Positions 9,185 through 18,900 of a DNA stretch of 64,000 nucleotides are shown one piece after another. Below the pieces are notes generated by a model. The model was given only the letters and a program-made list of their open reading frames with translations. It was not told the origin of the DNA and searched no databases. Each line of letters starts with the position of its first letter. Positions within the stretch are counted from its first letter, which is position 1. Position numbers and translations under genes: made by a program. Origin of the DNA: Variovorax sp. PAMC26660 (lineage in GTDB: Bacteria; Pseudomonadota; Gammaproteobacteria; Burkholderiales; Burkholderiaceae_C); NCBI RefSeq assembly GCF_014302995.1, contig NZ_CP060295.1, positions 4,145,501-4,209,500 on the forward strand, given 5' to 3'.

Positions 9185-9790
9185 ATGTCCATTAAAAAAC
9201 TGACTCAATTCGCTTGCCGCCGCGGCATCTCCCATTTCGCTGCCCGCATGGGCGCCGGCGCGCTCGTCGTTGCAAGCCTGAGCGGCCTGGCCGGCACCGC
9301 CATGGCCCAGTCCACCGCCGCCACCGAGGCTGCGCAGAAGACGCAGAACAAGGCCGTCGCCGTCGTGCTGACCCAGCACAAGGTGGTGAAGGACGCGCAA
9401 GGCAAGGAGCAACTGCTCGACGCCGGCTCGGTGAAGCCCGGCGATGTGGTCGAGTACCAGGCCACCTACACCAACAACACGGGCAAGCCGGTCACCGGTC
9501 TCGTGGCCGACCTGCCGATTCCCGAAGGCCTGGCCTACCTGCCGCGCAGCGCCAAGCCGGGCGCCACGCTCGTGCAGGCCGCGACCAAGGACGCCGTGTT
9601 CGGCCCCGAGCCGCTGACGCGCAAGGCGGCCGGCAACAAGACCGAACCCGTGCCCTACGCCGACTACCGCGCGCTGCGCTGGAGCCTGGGCCAGCTGCCC
9701 GCCAACGGCAGCGCTGCCGTGAGCGCGCGCGCCAAGGTCGAGACGGTCGTGCCGCCCGCACCGCCGGCCGTGGTCGGTGCCGCGCGCTGA
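9185..9790 (+). CDS. small exported DUF11-like protein, first gene of the surface cassette
   Basis: This 201-residue protein has a long signal peptide (residues 1-42, GALVVASLSGLAGTAMAQ). One beta-sandwich unit of DUF11 type follows: KPGDVVEYQATYTNNTGKPV, then LPIPEGLAYLP, ending in LRWSLGQLPANGSAAVSARAKV. The Tyr-Arg-Ala-Leu-Arg-Trp to Lys-Val stretch matches in pattern the last domain of the 1769-residue protein at 20267-25576, so it looks like a free-standing copy of that terminal domain. ATG 9185 has GGAGCAACC just upstream; the in-frame upstream start at 9065 would bury the signal peptide. The next gene starts 49 bases on. Function is unknown. A minor subunit or cap of a surface structure is one possibility. 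Confidence 0.8.
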   Translation: MSIKKLTQFACRRGISHFAARMGAGALVVASLSGLAGTAMAQSTAATEAAQKTQNKAVAVVLTQHKVVKDAQGKEQLLDAGSVKPGDVVEYQATYTNNTGKPVTGLVADLPIPEGLAYLPRSAKPGATLVQAATKDAVFGPEPLTRKAAGNKTEPVPYADYRALRWSLGQLPANGSAAVSARAKVETVVPPAPPAVVGAAR

Positions 9791-9839
9791 CCCACCCGCT
9801 TTTCATGTTCCCGTTCTTTGACAACCGAGGAGAAATCAC

Positions 9840-12749
9840 GTGATTCCCACCCTGCCAACCCGGCGCAGCAACGGCTTCAGGCCGGCTGCGTCGTGGGTCG
9901 GCGCCGCAGCGTTGACGCTGGGCTTCCTGTTCGGAAGCCCGGCTTCTTTTGCTGCCGCACCGCCCGCCAACACCGTCATCGGTAACCAGGCCTCAGCCAC
10001 TTATTCCGATGCGGCCGGCACCACGCAACTGGCCACGTCCAACCTGGTCCAGACCACGGTGCAGCAGGTGGGTTCGTTCACGCTCGACTCGGTCAGCAGC
10101 GTCACCACCACCGTCATCAACACCAAGATCGGCGCCGTCGGCTCCACGGTCTACGCACCGCACACGCTGACCAACACCGGCAACGGCAACGACACCTTCA
10201 CGATCAAGGTCGACGCCGACACGGACAAGTTCTCCAAGGTCGAGGTCTATGCGGACGCCAACGGCGACGGCGTGCCCGACAGCACCACCAGCCTGTGTAC
10301 TGCCACGGGCGCCGCAACCTGCGACGTTCTGGCGCTGCCGGTGGCCGGCAACAACGGCGTGTTCCGCTTCGTCGTGGCCTACACGATTCCCGGAACGGCC
10401 AGCGGCGCGGGCACTGTCCCCGCCACCTTCGACACGGCGACCCTTACCGCCACGCCAGGCACGCCGGCGCTGTACACCGCGCCGAACACCTCGGCAGCCG
10501 TCAAGGACGACATCCAGCTGACGACGGCTGCGGCGTTCAACGTCACCAAGACGATCGGTGCGCCGTCCGTGTCCGCTCCCGGTGGCGGCGCATGGCCCAC
10601 GGCTGCCAACGGCGGCCAGCGTTCGTCCTCGGCAAGCTGCGCGACGGCATGGTCGGCAGGCCTGGCTTCCAGCGCGACCTGCCAGTACACGGTCTACACG
10701 CTCACCTTCAACAACACGGGTGGCGCCCCCGGCAGGTTCGCCATGTCCGACACGCTGCCCAGCGGCATGACCTACGTCGCGGGTTCCGCGGTGTGGAGCA
10801 GCGTTCCCGGCACGGCATTGGGCGACGGCGCGGCCGGTGATCCGACCGGCATCGACTTCCAGGTCAGCGGCAACACGCTGAACACCGTGGTCGCCTCGCT
10901 CGGCCAGAACGTCACGCAGACCGTCAGCTTCGTGGTGCTGGTGAACACCAGCGCCGCCATCGGCACCTCGACCACCACCAACGTGGCGAAATTCGAGCCG
11001 ACCACCGTTCCCCTGACGACCACTGCGGCGTCCATCGGCACGCCAGGCTCCAGCACGAACCCGTCGGCGTACACGGTGCTTGCCAACTACGGCGTCGTCG
11101 TGGGCGCCAACGGCTCGACCGCCGCCAACGCCGCCGACACCACGCCGGGCACGCCCAACGGCACCGCGAACGACCTGACCACGCGTGCGTCGGTCGTGGC
11201 CGGTGGCAGCGTGAAGTTCACCCAGACCGTGTTCAACGCCGGCACAGGCAGCGACACCGTGAACCTCTCTGTGTCGTCGAATACCTTCCCGGCCGGCACG
11301 ACCTTCCTGTTCTTCGCGGCTGACGGCTTCACGCCGTTGCTCGACACCAGCGGCGACGGCGTGCCCGACACCGGCCCGATCGCGGCTGGGAGCAGCGTCG
11401 GCATCGTGGTGCAAGCCAACGTGCCTTCGGCCACGGCTGTCGGCGCGGGTCCGTACTCGGCCACGGTGGCGGGTCGTTCCGTGGGTGACGGCACGAAGAT
11501 CGACGCCACGCTCGACACGGTCACCATCGTCGTGGGCTCGCTGGTCGATCTGACCAACACCGCTGCCGGCACGGGCACGGGTTCGGTCGGCGACGGCGAC
11601 CTGGGCCCCGGCCCGAGCCCGAACCCGACCACGACCAACGCGACCGCGGCCGGCACCGGCACGGTGTTCGCGCTGTTCGTCAAGAACAACGACACGAAGA
11701 ACAACACCTACAACCTGGCGGCCAGCCAGTCGACCAGCTTCCCCGGCTCCCTGCCGGCGGGCTGGACGGTGAAGTTCGTGGCCTCGGGTGGCACCTGCGC
11801 GTCCGCGGCGATCACGTCCGTGGCGGCCAACGCCGGCGTCCAGGCGCAGGTCGCTGCCTGCGTGACGCCGCCCGCGACGCAAGCGCCGGTCACTGCACAG
11901 AAGATCTACTTCCAGGTGCAGTCCACCGCCACCGCTTCGACCGGCGTGATCGTGTCCGACACGAAGACCGACGCAGTGACCGTCACCGTCCCCCTGACGT
12001 ACAGCGCCACGCTCTCGCCGAACAACAGCGGCCAGGTCGCACCGGGCGGCACCGTGGTGTACCCGCACACGCTGAGCAGCACCGGCAGTCAGAGCTGCGG
12101 CGCGTACACGCTGACGGCAACCGTGCCATCGGCTGACGCTTCGCTCGGCTGGACCACCGCGATCTACCTCGACGTGAACGGCGACGGCCAGATCGATGCC
12201 AACGACACGCTGGTGACCAACTCGTCCGCCCTGACGCTGGCCGCGAACGGTTCGCAGAAGCTGCTGGTGCGCGTGTTCGCACCGGGCGGTGCGACCGCTG
12301 GCGCCACCGACACGGTGAGCGTGACCGCGACCTTCACGGCCAACTGCGGCGCGCCGACGGCGACCGACATCAGCACGGTGATCACCGGCCAGATCCGCGT
12401 CGTCAAGACGCAGGCTGCCAGCGCCGCCTGCAACGGCGTGGCCGACACCGCGTTCGCTGCAACCCCGCTGACGCTGAAGCCCGGCCAGTGCATCGTCTAC
12501 AAGGTGATTGCCACCAACGAAGGCACAGCACCGGTCACCAACATCGCCATCAACGATGCGGTGCCCGCGTACACCGCGCTGAGCGCGACGCAGCCCGCTG
12601 CGCTCACGCAATGCACCTCGACCGGCGTGAGCGGCACGGCACTGGCCTATGCGCAGACCGCCACCGCCGTGAGCTGCGGCAGTGCGGCCAACACCGTGGC
12701 CCCCAGCGGCACGGCCACGCTGCTCTTCTCCGTGAAGATCAACCAGTAA
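9840..12749 (+). CDS. large secreted DUF11-repeat protein
   Basis: This 969-residue protein starts at GTG 9840 with GAGGAGA close upstream. A signal peptide (GAAALTLGFLFGSPASFAAA) is followed by NTVIGNQASATYSDAAG, the usual opening of DUF11-type surface proteins. The body consists of repeated beta-sandwich domains rich in Thr, Ser, Ala and Gly, with short Asp-rich loops (DANGDGVPDS, DTSGDGVPDT, DVNGDGQIDA) that resemble calcium-binding loops. The last 115 residues form a DUF11 unit with paired cysteines ending in TLLFSVKINQ; a related ending closes the 1769-residue protein. There is no LPXTG or PEP-CTERM tail. It probably lies on the cell surface as a fibre or adhesin; this is inference from composition and fold family. 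Confidence 0.85.
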   Translation: MIPTLPTRRSNGFRPAASWVGAAALTLGFLFGSPASFAAAPPANTVIGNQASATYSDAAGTTQLATSNLVQTTVQQVGSFTLDSVSSVTTTVINTKIGAVGSTVYAPHTLTNTGNGNDTFTIKVDADTDKFSKVEVYADANGDGVPDSTTSLCTATGAATCDVLALPVAGNNGVFRFVVAYTIPGTASGAGTVPATFDTATLTATPGTPALYTAPNTSAAVKDDIQLTTAAAFNVTKTIGAPSVSAPGGGAWPTAANGGQRSSSASCATAWSAGLASSATCQYTVYTLTFNNTGGAPGRFAMSDTLPSGMTYVAGSAVWSSVPGTALGDGAAGDPTGIDFQVSGNTLNTVVASLGQNVTQTVSFVVLVNTSAAIGTSTTTNVAKFEPTTVPLTTTAASIGTPGSSTNPSAYTVLANYGVVVGANGSTAANAADTTPGTPNGTANDLTTRASVVAGGSVKFTQTVFNAGTGSDTVNLSVSSNTFPAGTTFLFFAADGFTPLLDTSGDGVPDTGPIAAGSSVGIVVQANVPSATAVGAGPYSATVAGRSVGDGTKIDATLDTVTIVVGSLVDLTNTAAGTGTGSVGDGDLGPGPSPNPTTTNATAAGTGTVFALFVKNNDTKNNTYNLAASQSTSFPGSLPAGWTVKFVASGGTCASAAITSVAANAGVQAQVAACVTPPATQAPVTAQKIYFQVQSTATASTGVIVSDTKTDAVTVTVPLTYSATLSPNNSGQVAPGGTVVYPHTLSSTGSQSCGAYTLTATVPSADASLGWTTAIYLDVNGDGQIDANDTLVTNSSALTLAANGSQKLLVRVFAPGGATAGATDTVSVTATFTANCGAPTATDISTVITGQIRVVKTQAASAACNGVADTAFAATPLTLKPGQCIVYKVIATNEGTAPVTNIAINDAVPAYTALSATQPAALTQCTSTGVSGTALAYAQTATAVSCGSAANTVAPSGTATLLFSVKINQ

Positions 12750-12796
12750 CGACAAGGGTTTGAGTCGCCGGTGGGCCTCGGGGTCCGCTGGCTTTC

Positions 12797-12830
12797 GCGA
12801 GGCGCTGCCTTGGCCGCGCCTCGCCTTTTT
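12797..12830 (+). terminator. rho-independent terminator inside the DUF11 cassette
   Basis: A perfect stem, GCGAGGCG (12797-12804) with CGCCTCGC (12817-12824), has a 12-base loop and is followed directly by C and five T residues (12826-12830). It lies 48 bases after the stop of the 969-residue protein gene and before the next gene of the same strand. It probably limits read-through into the 2417-residue protein gene, allowing more of the upstream products. Confidence 0.7.
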
Positions 12831-12990
12831 CCCTTGCCGCTTTCGCACGACAGCAGCCATTTGTGTCGCTGCCGCTGCAGCAGCGCGCGAGCGCGCCTGT
12901 CCCCCAGGCGGCAGAGGAAAGAGTTCTTTCTTTCGATTTGTGATGAGGTCCGCCCGCCATGCGCGCGTGGACCGACGGAAGGTGTGTCGC

Positions 12991-15900
12991 GTGCAATTTC
13001 TTGTCGAGTCTCCGAGCATCCGCTCGCACCGGTGGCGAGGCGGCAGGGCCGCCGCCACCGTGGCGGCGTGTGTCCTGGGCTTCGTCCTGAGCAGCACGGG
13101 CGCGCATGCCGCGCCGGCCCCCGGCGGCACCGTCATCCGCAACGTGGCCACCGCCACCTACGTGCCGGCCGGCCTGCTGCAGACCGAGACATCGAGTTCC
13201 AACGGCGTCAGCGCCAACGTGATGGCGGTCGAGTCGCTGCTGCTCACGCAGGACCAGGCGGTCAGCCGGCCGCCGGCCAGCATCGTCACGCTGAGCCACG
13301 TGCTCACCAACACCGGCAATGTGCCGTCGACCTACACACTGGGCCTTGTGAACAACGGCGCGGGCTGCCCGGCCGACACGCTGGACCTGTCGTCGCTGCG
13401 CGTGGTGCGCGACGGCAACAACAACGGCGTGGTCGATGCGGCCGATCCGGTGCTGCCGCTGGGCGTCGGCGGCGCCCTGGCGCTGCAGCCGGGGCAGGGC
13501 GTCGCGCTGCTGGTGCAAGGCACCGTTCCGGCTGTCGCGATGGGCAGCGCCTGCGTGGCGTTGACGGCCACCACCGCGTTGCAGAACATCAGCGCGGTGA
13601 ACCGCGACACCGTCAACGTCGGTGATCTCGCGGTGCTCGCGCTCACCAAGTCGGCGAGCTATCCGGGCATCGTCGAGCCGGGCAACACGCGCATCGACTT
13701 CAGCGTGTCGGGCACCAACATCGGCGCGCGCGACGCGCAGCCCGGCAATACCGCAGCGCCCGCCGGCACGCGGGTGACGGTGAACAACACGCCCACGGCC
13801 TTGCTGCTGCTGCGCGACGTCGTGCCCATCGGCACACGCTACATCGCGGGCACGCTGCAAAGCACAGCGGCCGGCGCGGTGCGCCTGTTCCGCCTGCAGG
13901 GCGATGCCGAATTCAGCTACCGCACGGCGGAAGATGCCTCGGCCATCGAAGTGGCGATCGGCGTGCCGGTCGCGCTCACGCGCAACGCATCGATCGCCAT
14001 GCAGTTCGCGGTGCAGGTCAAGGCCGACCAGAGCGGCGAGATCCGCAACACCGCGCAGGGCTTCTACAACGACGGCGTGGCACCGGCGGTGGCGCCGTCG
14101 AACACCGTGCTCATCACCACGAGCCAAAGTCGCATCGGCGTGGCCAAGGCCGCGTCCGCGCCCCGCATGAACCGAGGCAGCGACGGCCAGCCCGATGGCA
14201 CGGCCACCGTGACCTTCGATGTCAACGTGCGCAACTACGGCTCCCTGTGGCTCTATGGCGTGCAACTGCCCGACCTGATGGAAGGCAGCGGAGCCACGCA
14301 GTTCGGCAACTACACCACGGCCGCCTTGCCGGCCGCGAACCAGTACACCGTCGTGCCCGGCACGCTGGCCATCGCCAACAGCCAGGGCAACGGCACCGCG
14401 GTGGCCGTCAACAACGCCTTCAACGGCACGGCCTCCGGGCAGAACCTGCTGGCGCCGGGTGCGGTGCTGCCGGTGGGCGGGCAGTTCACCGTGCGCTTCG
14501 ACGTGCGCTTCAATGTCGCGGGCCGTGCCTCCACGCTCTACAACACCGTGCGTGCGCAGGCGGCGCTTGCGGTGGGTGCCCTGCCGACCATCTTCGACGA
14601 TTCGGTCAACGGCAGCAACCCCGATGCGGACGGCGACGGCAACCCGAACAACGACGCCTCGCCCACGCCGGTGTCCACGCAGTTGCCCACGCTCTCGCTG
14701 GTCAAGACGGTGTCGCCGCCGCGCCGCATCGCGCAGGGCGTGTTCGAGCTGGACTACGTGCTGAAGGTCAGCAACACCGGCATTGCGCCGGCGCCGAACG
14801 TGCGGTTGATCGACAACCTCAACTGCACCTTCGACATGGACAAGCCCGAAACCCATGTCGCCGCGTGGGAACTCACCGCTGTGCCCAAGGCGCGCAACGG
14901 CCTGCTCGATGTGGCGGGCGGCTTCACCGGCCGCGCCGCCTGCAACCGCGAGACGCTGACCAGCGCCGACCCGTTCAAGCTGCCGACCGAAGCCGCGCTG
15001 AGCCTGACCGACGGTGCCCGCGCGCTCGCACCGGGGCAGAGCGAAGAGCTGTCGTTCACCGTGCGCATCACGCAGAAGGCCGACGCGATCGGCAGCCGCC
15101 TGGCGCTCACCAACAAGGCCTGGGCCGCGGCGTTCGACCAGAACACCGTGAACGTCACGCCGGCGATGCTGGTGGTGGCGAGCGCGAGCACGGCGCAGTC
15201 GCTGGTGGCCGACCCGGAAGGCACGATCTACAACTCGCTCACGCGCGAGCCCGTGGCCGGTGCGGTCGTTACCTTCGCACGGCAGTCGTGCCGCAGCGGG
15301 CCGGTCACGCCGGTCACGCCGGACGACCTGTTCGGCGGCTCGTCGGGCGTCTACACCTTCCATGCCAACGGCAGCGCGTCGATGACCACCGGCGCCGACG
15401 GCGGCTACCAGTTCTTCCTGCAGTCGCCTCCGGTCACGGGCACGTGCACCTACACACTGGACGTGACGCCACCGGCGGCCAGCGGCTATGCATTCCCGTC
15501 GCAGCTCATCACGGTGACGCCCGGCACCCTGGATCGCTGCGGCGCCATCGTGCCCAACGGCGGCCCGCCGAAGGGCTCGGACCCGACCACCCACTACTTC
15601 TCGCTGAACGCGGGCTTCGACGCCTCGGGCGCGGCCTGCGACGTGGTGCACAACCACATTCCGCTCGACCGCGGCAACGTGCTCGGGCTGGTGCTGCGCA
15701 AGGAAGGCAGCAAGCGCGAGGTCGAGTTCGGCGACTTCATGGACTACGCGCTGGTCGTCACCAACAAGACCGGTTTTCCGTTCACCGGCGTGAGCCTGGC
15801 CGACAGCCTGCCGCCGGGCTTTGCCTACGTGGCGAACAGCGCGCGGCTGAACGGCGCCGTCACCGCCAACCCGGTCGGCGGCGCGGGGCCGCAACTGCTC

Positions 15901-18900
15901 TTCAACTTCCCGTCGCTGACCCTGGCCGCCGACCAGTCGGCCGTGTTGCGCTACCGCGTGCGCATCGGCGTGGGCGCGCCCACCAACGGCGACGCCATCA
16001 ACCGCGCCCGCGCCAACTCGGGCCGGATGCAATCGAACCTGGCGAGCTGGACCGTGCGCGTGACCGGCGGCGTGTTCTCCGACGACGCCTTCCTGTTCGG
16101 CAAGGTCTACATGGACTGCAAGCGCGACGGCAGGCAAGAGGGCTCCGACGAGATCGGCGTGCCCGGCGTGCGCCTGTACATGGAAGACGGCACGCACGTC
16201 GTCACCGACGTCGAAGGCAAGTGGAGCCTGTACGGCCTGAAACCCATCACCCATGTGCTGCGTGTCGACCAGACGACCTTGCCTCTGGGCGCGCGGCTCG
16301 AATTGCTCGACAACCGCAACGCCGGGCGCCCCGAGAGCCGCTTCGTCGACCTGAAGAAGGGCGAGTTCCACAAGGCCAACTTCGTCGTCGGCAACTGCGA
16401 CGCACCGGACGTGATGAAGGACGTGATCGCGCGGCGCGCCGCCATCGCCGCCATTCCCGACACCGAAGCCGAGGCGCAGGTGCGCATGCGCCTGGACCCC
16501 GAAGGCCGCATCGTGCCGGTCGGCGATGTGCGCTCGCTGCCCGCCAGCGGCCAGGCACTTGCCACGGGCAGCACCGGCGCCAGCACGCTCGCCACTTCGG
16601 CCCCGCTGATCGCGATGCCTTCGGCGCCCGCCGGCGCGAGCGGCTTCGTCAACGGTGCAGCGGGCACCATGGGCGGCACGCTCGGCGCCAGCGCCGCACC
16701 ACCGCCCACACCCGCAGGCAGCCTGTTCGCCGCGCTGAACGGCCTGCCCACCAACGCACAAGGCGCGTCGGCCACGGGCGGCGGCGCGGCCGGTGTGGGC
16801 GCTTTTGCGAGCCGGCCAGTCAACACGAACACCGCGATGCTCGAGCCGCGCAGTTCGCCATTGCTGGCGCAGGCCGTGCCCAGCCCCATCGAACTCGAAG
16901 CGCTGCTGCCGCAGATCGACAACAACGCCCCCGGCTTCATCGACCTGAAGGATGGCGACACGCTGCCCGGCCTGCTGGTCAATGTGCGCGTCAAGGGCGA
17001 GGACGGCCTGGCGCTGCGCTTGAGCGTCAACGGCAAGGCCATCGAGGAGCGGCGCGTCGGCAAGAAGACGCAACTGCCCGCCAAGAAGCTCGGCGCCTGG
17101 GAATACATCGGCGTGGTGCTTCAGCCCGGCACCAACCGCCTGCAGCTCGAAGCGGTGGACCCCTTCGGCAACGTGCGCGGCACCGTGCAGCAGATCAGCG
17201 TGATCGCGCCCGACAAGCTCGGCGCCATCCAGATCGACGTACCCGAATCGGCGCAGGCCGACCTGCGCACGCCCGTCATCGTGAAGGTGCGCCTGACCGA
17301 CGCGGCCGGCGTGCCCGTGACCGCGCGCACGCAGCTCACGCTGGAAGCCGACCGGGGCCGCTGGCTCGACGAGGACCTGAACCCGGCCGAGCCCGGCACG
17401 CAGGTCTTCATGGACGGCGGCGTGGCCGAGTTCCGCCTGCTGCCGCCCGGCGAGCCCGGCGATGCGCGCATCCGCGTGACGGCCGGCAGCTTCGTGAAAG
17501 AAGTGCGCCTGGCGTTGATGCCCGAGATGCGCCCGATGATCGCGGTCGGCATCGTCGAAGGCGTGCTCGACTTCACCCAGCGCGGCGGCGTGCCGCTGGG
17601 CGCCATGCCGGCCGGCGCGGCCTTCGAGTCCGAACTCACCGGGCTGGCCGACGAGGGCAACAAGAACAGCCGCGCCTCGGCCCGCACCGCCTTCTTCCTC
17701 AAGGGCACGGTCAAGGGCGAATACCTGCTGACCGCCGCCTACGACTCGAACAAGACGCGCAACGACCGCCTGTTCCGCGACATCCGCCCCGATGAGTTCT
17801 ACCCCGTGTACGGCGATTCGTCGGTCAAGGGCTTCGATGCACAGAGCACGCAGAAGCTGTATGTGCGCATCGACAAGAACCGCTCCTACCTGCTGTACGG
17901 CGACTTCACCACCGCCAGCAGCACCGAGGTGCGCAACCTGAGCCAGAACAACCGCGCGCTCACGGGCCTGAAGCACGTCTACGACGACGGCAACGTGCGC
18001 GCCACCAGCTTCTTCTCGCGCACGGCGCAGACGCAGCAGGTCGAAGAGTTCCGCGCCGTCGGCACTTCGGGCCCGTACTACCTGAGCGCCAAGGGCGGCG
18101 AGTTCGTCGACAACAGCGAGCAGGTCGAGATCGTGGTGCGCGACCGCAACCAACCGAATCTGGTGCTGCAGCGCACGACCGTGGCGCGCTTCGTCGACTA
18201 CACCATCGAGCCGCTCACGCGCCGCCTGCTGTTCACGCACGCGATTGCCTCGGCCGATGCCAACCTCAATCCGCAGTCCATCCGCGTGACCTATGAAGTC
18301 GATGCGGGCGGCCCCAAGTTCAACGTGGCCGGCACCGACGTGCAGGTGAAGGTCACCGACAACCTGCAACTGGGCGTGGTCGCGAGCACCGACGAAAACC
18401 CCGAGAACCGCCGCAAGCTCGGAGCCGTCACCGCCGTGGCGCGCGTGGGCGACAACACCACCATGGCCGGTGAGTGGGTGCGTACCGAGTCCGACAAGAA
18501 CGGCAAGGGCAACGGCGGGCGCATCGAACTGCGCCACCAGACCGCCGACCTGGCCGTGGTCGCGCTCGCCAGCAAGACCAGCACCGGTTTCGACAACCCC
18601 GGCGCCAGCTTCTCGGCCGGCCGCACCGAAGCCTCTGCGCGGGCCGAGTACCGCATCGACAGCACCACCGCGCTGCGCGGCGAGGCGATCTATAGCCAGG
18701 ACGCATTGCTCGAAGGCAGCCGCCGCGGCTTCACTGCCAGCGTGCAGAAGAAGTTCGGCGACCAACTGGTCGGCGAAGTGGGCCTGCGCCACGGCCAGAG
18801 CGGTGCGGGGCTGGGCAGCAGCTCGGGTTTCGACTACGGCCAGATCTCGACCTACAGCGGCAACCTGGGCAGCGGTGTCGGCGCCAGCAACGTCACCGCG

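Noticed and set aside
8740..9412. Minus-strand open frames in the gap before the DUF11 cassette
   Set aside because: They cross the start and signal peptide of the 201-residue gene, lack ribosome sites and contain no family pattern.
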